Source of the DNA: Pseudomonadota bacterium
Lineage (GTDB): Bacteria > Tectomicrobia > Entotheonellia > Entotheonellales > Entotheonellaceae
Length of the DNA: 64,000 nt
NCBI GenBank assembly: GCA_005777235.1
Contig: SXND01000083.1
Span: forward strand, 1 to 64,000
Direction: 5' to 3'
Each line of letters starts with the position of its first letter. Position 1 is the first letter of the stretch. Of the stretch, positions 1 through 7,086 are shown piece by piece. A program made the position numbers and the translations under genes. The notes under the pieces were generated by a model. It was not told where the DNA came from. It did no database searches and saw only the letters and a program-made list of their open reading frames with translations.

Positions 1-316
1 GGCGCGCAGGGGCTCGTGGAGGCGCTGCCCGGCGCCCCGGGCGCGCCAGGGGCGGCAAGACCAGGACACCCTGGGCCCTTGGGGCTCGGCATGGGGCCGC
101 CTCCGCCATGGGAGGCCCCCGGCGACGACCGACCAGAGCGCATGGACGCCCGCCCGCATCGCCCACGCGCGGTGGCGCCCACCAGGCGTGGGGGGGGGGA
201 GGCAATCTTTCAGACACTCCCAGGCGGCATCAGTGCGGTCTGTGGGGTCTGGATTGGCGTTCATCCCCCGCGTGTACTGCACTGATGCCACCTATGGACG
301 ACTTTTCAAACAGCCT
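1..316. other. No supported gene
   Basis: Very GC-rich sequence. The ORFs reported here are low-complexity Pro/Arg/Gly translations in overlapping frames, typical of GC-rich noncoding DNA. I see no ribosome-binding site, domain or repeat that I can defend. Confidence 0.5.
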
Positions 317-634
317 CTAAGACATTGGTTGTTGTGGCAAACGATATTTCCGGACAGCCTCCAAGTCCATCGGGACGTTTCGCTTGTATTCCTCTGGCTT
401 AATCGCCTCCCTGCAGAGCGTGTTGTTCACGAACAAGTAGACTGCGTCAATTCCTCCATCTCCACCTCCGTCGACGATTCCGTCTTCGATTTCGTCATAA
501 CTGAGGTCTCTGTCCTTCAGCGCTTGCTCGGCTGCGAATATCTCGAAGTACTCACTATCCGACAGATCATGAGCTACCTCATCCTTCCGCTGAGAGACTA
601 ACTGATTGACCAAAATCAAGTCGTTTGTGTTCAT
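317..634 (-). pseudogene. Truncated AIPR-type (abortive infection) protein, N-terminal fragment
   Basis: The 105-aa product begins MNTNDLILVNQLVSQRKDEV and contains DLSYDEIEDGIVDGGGDGGID followed by AVYLFVN. This matches my memory of the N terminus of AIPR-family abortive-infection/phage-resistance proteins, where the GGGDGGID stretch is conserved. Full-length family members have several hundred residues; here similarity stops near residue 75 and the rest (EEYKRNVPMDLEAVRKYRLPQQPMS) is unrelated. I therefore read it as the 5' remnant of a defence gene truncated by rearrangement. An AGGTGAT-like Shine-Dalgarno precedes the ATG. It is unlikely to function. The family assignment is from recall, not a search. 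Confidence 0.55.
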
Positions 635-752
635 CGATCACCTGTGTTGATTGATTGGCTCGAACTCTGTATCCGACGACTCTGCATCATTCGGCATCAC
701 CAGCAGCAGGCTTTTACGACTGAGAGATGCCAAGCACCTCGGATCTCGATGC

Positions 753-903
753 CCAAAAATAAATCCGTCCCCTTTTTTGCGTTCCAGCACGAATTTGTAT
801 AGCATGGAAGCGCTTCCCGAAAGTCGTCAGCGACTGGGCCTGCGAGGTATTGCATTTCAAATGGCTCAAGCGACGTCGCCAAAAATAAATCCGTCCCCTT
901 TTT
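753..903. repeat. Pair of identical 25-nt direct repeats
   Basis: The 25-mer beginning CCAAAAATAAATCCGTCCCC and ending in TTTTT occurs at 753-777 and again at 879-903, same orientation, 126 bp apart. Partial echoes (TTTTTCAGTCC, CCCCTTTTTC) follow at 905-927. Read on the minus strand it gives the AKKGTDLFLG-type peptide of ORF 697-930, which I regard as an artefact. The pair lies just past the stop codon of the minus-strand membrane gene. Function unknown; similar motifs are dispersed in many genomes. Confidence 0.7.
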
Positions 904-913
904 CAGTCCTTTT

Positions 914-1675
914 TCAGTCCCCTTTTTCACTTGTCAGATCCGAGAGCGCTCCTTCGATCGGAACTCTTTGCGAAGGTCCGTTCTGGACTTGCAGCTCAGA
1001 AATTTGAACGCCCTTTCGTTGTTGAATTTCAAGTTGATCAATGTCGGAAAGTATTCTGGAATTGAGTGAGCTTATTGCCCGATTTATCTTAACAGCCGAA
1101 AGTAAACCTTCCATCTTGTTGAGCGGGACAGCCGCCTGGAATATGTCTTGAAACACCGCTGGGTCAGTCGTGTATCCAAGAATGAAGGTAGCTAGGTTTC
1201 TTGCTTGTGTACCAATACGATCAGAAGAAGAAAAGTGCCTTAGCAGCGCAAGGCCGGCCGCATCATTAACGAGTTGACCTTGCTTGTCAGCCATTAGCTT
1301 TAGTGATTCACGCCATTGCGCATCCTCGTTTGCATTGCGCTGTGTTTCGAGGCTCCTTTGCTGTTGCTCCAGCATTCGGGTGTTCTGTTCAACCGAAGCC
1401 CGGAACTGCCTAGTCTGGAGCAGCAGAGCCGATGCCAATATTGCAACCGAGAGAAACGTGCCGCCTATGGGTACCCAGAATCGAATTGACTCGGATCTTG
1501 AGGTTTTCCGCAGTTGTGCGACCTCAATTTCAAGCTTTGCGGCTTCAGACGCAGCCTTGCGAACGTTTGCAAGTGAAGCGGCGTCGGTGGCAGTGAGTGT
1601 TGACCAGTCATCGAGCAACCTCTGTGTCGCTGCATCCTTGATCTGCTCAAGCTGTGGTCTTGCGTCTTCGGGCAT
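914..1675 (-). CDS. Membrane-anchored coiled-coil protein of unknown function
   Basis: No family recognised. I place the start at the ATG at 1675 (MPEDARPQLEQIKDAATQRL), because GAGGAA sits at ideal distance before it; the track start at 1714 lies inside the attC-like site. The product is about 253 aa. It has a short helical N-terminal segment, one clear transmembrane helix (WVPIGGTFLSVAILASALLL, around residue 67-87), then a Gln/Glu/Arg-rich coiled coil (RASVEQNTRMLEQQQRSLETQ) and a helical C-terminal domain. The anchor plus long coiled coil suggests a membrane sensor or scaffold, but nothing identifies a role. The attC-like site just upstream suggests it may have arrived as a gene cassette. 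Confidence 0.6.
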   Translation of the reverse strand: MPEDARPQLEQIKDAATQRLLDDWSTLTATDAASLANVRKAASEAAKLEIEVAQLRKTSRSESIRFWVPIGGTFLSVAILASALLLQTRQFRASVEQNTRMLEQQQRSLETQRNANEDAQWRESLKLMADKQGQLVNDAAGLALLRHFSSSDRIGTQARNLATFILGYTTDPAVFQDIFQAAVPLNKMEGLLSAVKINRAISSLNSRILSDIDQLEIQQRKGVQISELQVQNGPSQRVPIEGALSDLTSEKGD

Positions 1676-1702
1676 ATTGAGTTCCTCTAATGTGGTTGCG
1701 AG

Positions 1703-1805
1703 GCCTAACGCCACGCTTTAGCCGCGCCGGGGAGCGCGACCACGCTGCGCCGTGGCCAGCAACCCCTCTACGCTCCCCGGCGTCGGCTGCAAGCGCTTGT
1801 TCGGC
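1703..1805 (-). other. attC-like recombination site (integron cassette 59-be type)
   Basis: Read on the minus strand, the site starts GCCGAAC (R''-like; RYYYAAC with one mismatch) and continues AAGCGCTTGCAGCCG. A long imperfect palindrome follows (CGCCGGGGAGCG pairing with CGCTCCCCGGCG). It then runs CGGCTAAAGCG and ends in a perfect core site GTTAGGC (GTTRRRY). Length (103 nt), arm symmetry and the adjacent gene start 28 nt downstream all fit an attC site at a cassette boundary. No integrase gene is in the window and no second attC is seen downstream of the gene, so it is a solo or relic site. Confidence 0.5.
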
Positions 1806-1923
1806 GCTGCGCCGCAGCCCCCGAGGCCGGCCTGACGCCGCCGGGGGTGGGAGACCGGACGCGGCACCCTGGGGGTCGGGCGGTTCCCGGTCTTGGGGGT
1901 ATCCTTGTCTGGGAGAGTCCTAG

Positions 1924-2040
1924 GTCTTGGAGGCCTCTGTCTGGGAGGCCTCTGTCTGGGAGGCCCCTGTCTGGGAGAGCCTCTGTCTGGGAGAGCCCCT
2001 GTCTGGGAGGTCATCTGTCTTGGAGGTTCTCTGTCTTGGC
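1924..2040. repeat. Degenerate 15-bp tandem repeat
   Basis: Units of the form TCTGTCTGGGAGGCC repeat about seven times with small changes (GGAGAGCC, GGAGGTCA, TTGGAGGTT). Overlapping ORFs in several frames (PPRQRPPRQ etc.) are produced by the repeat and are not credible genes. No promoter or coding context is evident. Confidence 0.7.
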
Positions 2041-2130
2041 CTGCTCGCCGCGGGACGGCTTCTCCTCCGGTCTTGGGGTTTCTCCCCCGCGCCCTGTGGG
2101 CGCCGAACTCTGTATTCGGCTGCAAACATA

Positions 2131-2214
2131 GGCATCTAGGATAAGATGCAGGCATCCAATATGAGATGCCAGCATCTATAGGTAGAGACACCATGGGCAT
2201 CCACAGATAGATGC
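2131..2214. repeat. Array of short GCATC-GATGC hairpins
   Basis: Four consecutive ~20-nt units follow the plan GCATC, 7-9 nt, GATGC: GGCATCtaggataaGATGC, GGCATCcaatatgaGATGCC, a degenerate third unit, and GGCATCcacagatagATGC. Each can form a small hairpin. The spacing is regular and the arms are conserved more strongly than the loops. Purpose unknown. Confidence 0.6.
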
Positions 2215-2222
2215 TTCTTCTC

Positions 2223-2593
2223 TCAACATGGGGCTCTACTATGAGATGCTTTCTCCTCAACAAGACGGGTGTCCAACGTGAGCGCTACTACGTACTCGTC
2301 GCGTAGCTCCCACACTTGACGGCGGCGATTTCCCTTCCCACCCATCCGTTGCACCTGTTCCCGCAGCGTCTCCTCGGCACCGTCAATGCGCACCCCAACC
2401 ATCGCCTCCGCAGCCAAACGCGGCGGGGCGGTTCCCACACACGTTCCGTGCCAAGGCATGCCACGGTCTTGCAGCGCTTCTTCCGCTGCGCATCGTAGCG
2501 TTAGCGCACGCAGACAAGACGGTCCCCATACGGCGCGGGCAACTGCTTCGTACCCTTCTGACCCGGCTTGAGATGTACACGCGTTCGCCTCAT
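2223..2593 (-). pseudogene. Broken copy of a ~110-aa conserved hypothetical protein
   Basis: Reading from the ATG at 2593 gives MRRTRVHLKPGQKGTKQL, then PAPYGDRLVCVR, a TAA stop, then RYDAQRKKRCKTV. After a frame change comes PPRLAAEAMVGVRIDG..LREQVQRMGGKGN, then RRRQVWELRDEYVVALTLDTRL. I recall these blocks as one intact small hypothetical family common in genomes rich in insertion sequences. The internal stop and the frame change make this a pseudogene. Where I expect Trp (GGKWN, RIDWA) and Tyr (LRYEY) the codons now give Gly, Gly and Asp, all single T to G changes. Molecular function of the family is unknown to me. Confidence 0.5.
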
Positions 2594-2786
2594 GCCGACA
2601 GCCTACCACGCTCACTAGGGCTGCTCAAGCGTTACACGCCTAGACGACTCAGGTATGCATAGCACGGCCTATACGAGACATTTAACTCAAGATAGATTCG
2701 CGAGCTTTCCAGGCAAAATAACTGCTTGATTTCGCATAGGTTTTCTTTCTTCAAAATATCTCAAGTTAAGAGTCTCCCTATACAGA

Positions 2787-2838
2787 TGCTTGACAATATC
2801 ACATCGTCAAGCATCCCTTTTTTACAGTGCTTGACGAT
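2787..2838. other. Three-arm alternative hairpin with T-run
   Basis: Three arms share a core: TGCTTGAC (2787-2794), ATCGTCAAGCA (2803-2813) and TGCTTGACGAT (2828-2838). The middle arm can pair with either neighbour, 8 bp or 11 bp, and a TCCCTTTTTT run separates the second and third arms. On the + strand arm 1/arm 2 plus the T-run looks like an intrinsic terminator, with arm 3 as a competing anti-terminator. The surrounding 2.6-2.9 kb is AT-richer than its neighbours and carries no supported gene. Confidence 0.4.
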
Positions 2839-2955
2839 TGGCGTGGAACGGCCTTGGCGCGACGCTTGCAGCAACTTTGCAAAGCACGGCACGCCGGGAG
2901 CAGGAGCCGGGGGCGATGCGCGCGTTTCTTCTGGGAGACGTAACGGTACCCGCCC

Positions 2956-4770
2956 TCACGCCAGCATCAGGCGGTAGAGCCTCGTGGTACCGTCAATCCC
3001 CTTGAGCACGGCGTGAAACGGTACGACCGGTGGCAAGGGTCGCAACAACGCGCGGACGCCGGGGTGCTGGAGCATCTCAGCCGTGAGGACGATGTCGCCG
3101 CCCTGGCTTTCGCCCTGGACCCGAGCGGCGATGTTGACGGTTCTGCCAAAATAATCGAGGCGGTTGTTGGCGTTGACCACAATTGCGGCCCCGTGGTGCA
3201 CGCCCAGTTTAATCACCAGCGGTGGCGTAATACCCTGGCTCGCATTGAAAGCAGCAATATCCCGCTGGATCGCTAGCGCCGCCTGCAGGGCCGTTTCCGG
3301 GCTGGCAAACACGGCCATGACCGCATCCCCAATGGTTTTCACCACGGCACCCTGATGGCGCCGAATACACGCCAGCAAAAACGTGAAATGACGCTGCACC
3401 CGGCTATACGCCAGCGCGTCGCCAATGCTCTCGTAGAGTGCCGTGGAGCCACGCAAGTCACTGAACAGGATGGCGAGGCTTTCGACGCTAATCTCTTGCC
3501 CTGGGGCCAGGACTTCGGCAGCAAAGAGATCGCGAAATTCTTGCAGGCAGGTGACGTGCTGGGCCGTGACCGCCTCGTGGTCCCAGGCTACCTGTTCCAG
3601 CACGGCTACGAGCGCGCCAGCGGAGGCATTGTGTAACCGTAGATGGTTTGGACCGGGGTGATACGACAACTGGGTGGCCGTCCAGCCGGCATCCGTATAC
3701 ACCGCCTCAATGGCGACGGCCTGGCTGGCCGTGGGCGTGACGGCAGCGGTGTGGTTCGCGCGCAGGGCGCGCAGACGGAGAAGGTCGGCATCCAGCATGA
3801 CCTCAACGTCCCGTATCTCACCTGGGGCCAGATGTTGCTGCACGAGAATGTGTTGGGCCTGCATAGGGCCCCCAAGGCAATAGATGGCGTCTTCGGCCTG
3901 CCGTACCGTCGGATGCACCGAAAAGCGCAGTTCGACATAGCGACTAAAATCTGCCGTCAAATCCACGCCACAGACGTCACAGTGATACTGCGCCTGCAGG
4001 TCTGCCAGCGTTGTATATTCCGCTTTGGGTACGCGGCAATTGGGGCACATTAACTCCCACTGCAAGTTGAGTAGCCCGACTTTGGTGGCATACAGGAAGA
4101 GCCGCAGGACTTCCAACGGCTCGGCCTGCCAGGCCGTGGCCAGGGTAGAGGGGCGCATGCGCAGGACTTCTTCATCGGTGGCGTCCTGCAGATGCTGAGC
4201 CAGCGCCTCCAGGAGGGCTTCTTGTACTGGCATGCGCCGTAACCTGTGGAGGAGAAAGGCCATTTGTGCCGGAACGATGGCGGAGCGGGTGCGGGTGCGT
4301 GGATACGGCGCAGGCGCACCACGTTGGACGAGGGCCACACAGGCGGTGCAATAGCGTAACACATCCCGCACGCTCTTCCGGCCAAGAACCATGGCGACTA
4401 CGGCCCCAAGGGCATGGCGGGCGCTAATCTGGGCAAACACGTGGAGCCGTGTGCCGGTCCCCTCAGGCTGGAGCGTTACGCCAGCGCTCACCTGGGTCAA
4501 TGGGCCATGGGCAAAGACCCGCATCACGCTATAGCGCTGCGCACGGATCCACTCAAACGGATGCTCCTGCCAATGCGTGGGTACGCCCGCTACCGTGGTG
4601 GAGGCCTGACGCAGCATGTCAGTCTGCGTCGCCAGGAGCGGCGCGTAGCGGACGCGCGGCAGGCCGATGATGCGGTTGAGATGTTCGGTGTTACTCAGTA
4701 GCTCCCAGAGGCGCTCGGGCGGCAGAGGAAACACGTGTGTGGCAGTATACTGCCGGGGTTTGCCTGGCAT
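2956..4770 (-). CDS. Class III adenylate/guanylate cyclase with SRPBCC-like and DUF5939-like domains
   Basis: Predicted to make cyclic nucleotide (probably cAMP from ATP). Three regions are visible. The first is an N-terminal START/SRPBCC-like segment (TATHVFPLPPERLWELLSNTEHLNRIIGLPRVRY). The second is a central DUF5939-type region with a zinc-ribbon (CPNC..CDVC). The third is a C-terminal cyclase domain with the metal aspartates (LFSDLRGST, TIGDAVMAVF), the base-contacting Lys in VVKTIGDA, an Asp in LDYFGRTVN and the NIAAR transition-state motif, so it looks catalytically competent. No membrane helix is evident. I use the ATG at 4770 (MPGKPRQYTATHVF); earlier starts overlap the upstream permease gene. 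It follows the ABC permease/ATPase genes and may be co-transcribed with them. A PP2C protein with a cNMP-binding domain lies 50 kb away in the same window. Confidence 0.85.
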   Translation of the reverse strand: MPGKPRQYTATHVFPLPPERLWELLSNTEHLNRIIGLPRVRYAPLLATQTDMLRQASTTVAGVPTHWQEHPFEWIRAQRYSVMRVFAHGPLTQVSAGVTLQPEGTGTRLHVFAQISARHALGAVVAMVLGRKSVRDVLRYCTACVALVQRGAPAPYPRTRTRSAIVPAQMAFLLHRLRRMPVQEALLEALAQHLQDATDEEVLRMRPSTLATAWQAEPLEVLRLFLYATKVGLLNLQWELMCPNCRVPKAEYTTLADLQAQYHCDVCGVDLTADFSRYVELRFSVHPTVRQAEDAIYCLGGPMQAQHILVQQHLAPGEIRDVEVMLDADLLRLRALRANHTAAVTPTASQAVAIEAVYTDAGWTATQLSYHPGPNHLRLHNASAGALVAVLEQVAWDHEAVTAQHVTCLQEFRDLFAAEVLAPGQEISVESLAILFSDLRGSTALYESIGDALAYSRVQRHFTFLLACIRRHQGAVVKTIGDAVMAVFASPETALQAALAIQRDIAAFNASQGITPPLVIKLGVHHGAAIVVNANNRLDYFGRTVNIAARVQGESQGGDIVLTAEMLQHPGVRALLRPLPPVVPFHAVLKGIDGTTRLYRLMLA

Positions 4771-4804
4771 GGACCACCCATTCTCTGATAGGCCCGCTGC
4801 TGCC

Positions 4805-6136
4805 TCAGGACTGGACATCCTGCACGATCGTGCGCCAGCGATGCACCACCAGTCCCACCGCAATGCCGACATGGACGGTCAGCACCGCGAGGGCCGCATA
4901 CGCTGGGACAGCCCAGGGCAGTGGCAGCAGCAACGTGCTCAGCAGCGGTGCCCCACTGGCACGACTCACTGCTGGGAGGACGCCGTACAGGAGGATCAGA
5001 TAAAACATCGCGGTAGCCTCGACACGTCGGGGGATCCGCGCATACGCAAAGAACTGAAAAATGGCGATATCACGTACACAAAATAGCAGCGCCAGGAGCG
5101 GCAGGAGGGGAAACCCCAGGTCATGCCAGTGGGCGAGGCCGCCGGGGAGATGGTCGCTCGTCGGTACGAGCAGGCCACAAAACAGCAGCGCCAGGAGCAG
5201 GGAGAGTGGCCAGCAGGGCATGTCTTCCAGTGCGCGGCGCCACTCACGCCGTTGCAACCGTATCCATATACGCCGCATGACCATAGCGCCGCTCTGCTCG
5301 GCAAAGAGGAGAAGATAGGTACTGACGAGTGTGAGCAGCAGCCCAACGAGCCCAAACACGGCGCGGGCCTCTGCAAGCGAGGCCGACGGGACAAAGCCCG
5401 TCAGATACCAGGTCAGGAAGAGCACAAACGCCACCCACGCCCACGGGAGCCGACGCACTTGTAGGGCCTGACACATCAGGCGATAGGCCCCAAAGATGGC
5501 CCAGGCCGAGAACACCCCGGTGCTCCACAGCAGAAACGCCCAGACCTCAGTCTCTCGGCCCCACCAGGTCACCCCATCCGTCAGGAGGGGCATCAGCGCC
5601 ACACCACGCCCAAAAGCCAGCAGTCCAAAGATGCAGATGCCCACCCAGATTGTGCGCGGCGCCGAGCGCGTCACGTCTTTCTGCGTAGCCAGCAGGCTGG
5701 CTAACAGGGCCAGCGCCTGTATCCCAAGCACACTGCACAGGGCCAATCCCACGATAGTCTCGACAGGCTGTTGCCATACCGGCGGCCACACCACCACCAC
5801 CACGCCCAGGCACATCAGCGCCCCATACCAGACAAACGCCGTGCTGCCCACAAGCTTGCCCCACGTCATGGTCCAGGGGTCAATGGCCGACAAGCGCTGG
5901 CCGTCCCAGGTTTTCGTCCGGTATTCCTCCGCCACGGAGGCCGTCGCGCAGCGCGTCCCCCAGAGCACGGTGAGACCGAAAAACATCAGCAGGCCTATCG
6001 ACGCCAGGCGGGGTCTGGGATCTTCCTCCGCCCCAAGCGCAATGCCAAGAAAACACAACCCCAGCACCACAGGCATGGCGATGAGGCGATGTAGCGAGCA
6101 TTCGAGCCACAAATTGCGCTTCAGCTCCGGGTTCAT
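4805..6136 (-). CDS. ABC transporter permease, multi-pass
   Basis: A 443-aa, very hydrophobic protein with roughly ten to twelve predicted helices (for example LIAMPVVLGLCFLGIAL, IGLLMFFGLTVLWG, LPWAWVAFVLFLTWYL, AYAALAVLTVHVGIAVGLVV). Its start overlaps the stop of the ATPase gene by 4 bp (ATGA), so the two are translationally coupled and should form one ABC system. The AEEYRTKTWDGQRLSAIDPWTMTWGKL segment resembles the cytoplasmic loop of ABC-2 type permeases. Substrate cannot be inferred. A drug or lipid exporter or gliding-type system are all possible. Confidence 0.75.
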   Translation of the reverse strand: MNPELKRNLWLECSLHRLIAMPVVLGLCFLGIALGAEEDPRPRLASIGLLMFFGLTVLWGTRCATASVAEEYRTKTWDGQRLSAIDPWTMTWGKLVGSTAFVWYGALMCLGVVVVVWPPVWQQPVETIVGLALCSVLGIQALALLASLLATQKDVTRSAPRTIWVGICIFGLLAFGRGVALMPLLTDGVTWWGRETEVWAFLLWSTGVFSAWAIFGAYRLMCQALQVRRLPWAWVAFVLFLTWYLTGFVPSASLAEARAVFGLVGLLLTLVSTYLLLFAEQSGAMVMRRIWIRLQRREWRRALEDMPCWPLSLLLALLFCGLLVPTSDHLPGGLAHWHDLGFPLLPLLALLFCVRDIAIFQFFAYARIPRRVEATAMFYLILLYGVLPAVSRASGAPLLSTLLLPLPWAVPAYAALAVLTVHVGIAVGLVVHRWRTIVQDVQS

Positions 6137-7086
6137 GAATGGTTCTCCTGGCGTACCGTGCGGAGATACGAATCTTGCAGGTTCTCGCGCTCGGCATGAA
6201 AACCAGCCACGGGAAGACCGGCGTTGATGAGGCGTTTGAGTAGCTCCGCGTGCTGGTGGGGATCGCTGCGGACCAGGAGCGTACCCGTGCGCTCATCCGC
6301 CTCGATCACGCGCACCCCCGCCAGTACGCTGGCCTGCTCATGCCAGCGCGGCACCGGGACGGCCAGCTCGACCCGCAGGCGCGTGTCCACCGGCGTGGTC
6401 GACGTCAGAGAGCGATGCTCAATCACCGTCCCATCACGCATCACCAGCATGTCGGTGGAGTATTCATCCAGCTCAGCGAGAATGTGCGAGGAGACCAGGA
6501 TGGTCATCCCTTCGCGACGTAATTGCGCAAACAGACTGGCGAGCCCGTGCCGCGATTCGGGATCCAGTCCAGACGCCGGTTCATCCAGGATCAGCACCTC
6601 AGGGGCATGGATGATGGCCTGGCCAATGGCGACGCGCTGCCGCTGGCCACGCGACAACGTGCCAGCCCGGGCAGCTAACTTCTCGGCCATGTCGAGGCGC
6701 ACCGCCGTCTGTTCGACGTGCTGTGGCACCGCTGTGGCCGGGGTGCCATTGGCCCACGCCGCATAGGTCAGGCATTGGCGTACCGTCAACGTCTCGTACA
6801 AGCCATAGGCATCGGAGAGATACCCGACACGGCGATGGCAGGCGCGGGGCTCTTCGAGCACGTCGATCCCCGCCACGTGGATGCTGCCGAGCATGGGACG
6901 CTCCAACGCCGCAATGCAGCGCAGCAACGTCGTCTTGCCCGCGCCATTCGGGCCGACCAGCGCCGTTACCGAGCCCTGGACGATGGCGAACGACACATTG
7001 TCCAGCGCCCGCACCCCCGGATAATCGAACCGGACTCCCTCGACCACGATCGCGTGTGCCGTCATCTCAACTGCCACCTTGCTCAC
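6133..7086 (-). CDS. ABC transporter ATP-binding protein
   Basis: A 317-aa cytosolic ATPase subunit. Walker A is GPNGAGKTT, the signature is LSRGQRQRVAI, Walker B is VLILDEPASGLDP, and the switch His lies in VSSHI. The C-terminal 90 residues (LTSTTPVDTRLRVELAVPVPRW...) form the extension common in ABC-2 exporters. The track start is a GTG at 7086 overlapping the stop of the upstream beta-propeller gene; an ATG at 7065 (MTAHAIVVEG) preceded by AAGGTGG is an equally good start. It is coupled to the permease by a 4-bp overlap. Confidence 0.9.
   Translation of the reverse strand: MSKVAVEMTAHAIVVEGVRFDYPGVRALDNVSFAIVQGSVTALVGPNGAGKTTLLRCIAALERPMLGSIHVAGIDVLEEPRACHRRVGYLSDAYGLYETLTVRQCLTYAAWANGTPATAVPQHVEQTAVRLDMAEKLAARAGTLSRGQRQRVAIGQAIIHAPEVLILDEPASGLDPESRHGLASLFAQLRREGMTILVSSHILAELDEYSTDMLVMRDGTVIEHRSLTSTTPVDTRLRVELAVPVPRWHEQASVLAGVRVIEADERTGTLLVRSDPHQHAELLKRLINAGLPVAGFHAERENLQDSYLRTVRQENHS

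Noticed and set aside
697-930. ORF encoding MKKGTEKGLKKGTDLFLAT with repeated AKKGTDLFLG
   Set aside because: The peptide is a translation of the 25-nt direct repeat and its echoes; no ribosome-binding site or domain.
1718-2263. 181-aa minus-strand ORF ending NKRLQPTPGSVEGLL
   Set aside because: The C terminus is the translated attC-like site and the middle is the translated tandem repeat; not a protein-coding gene.
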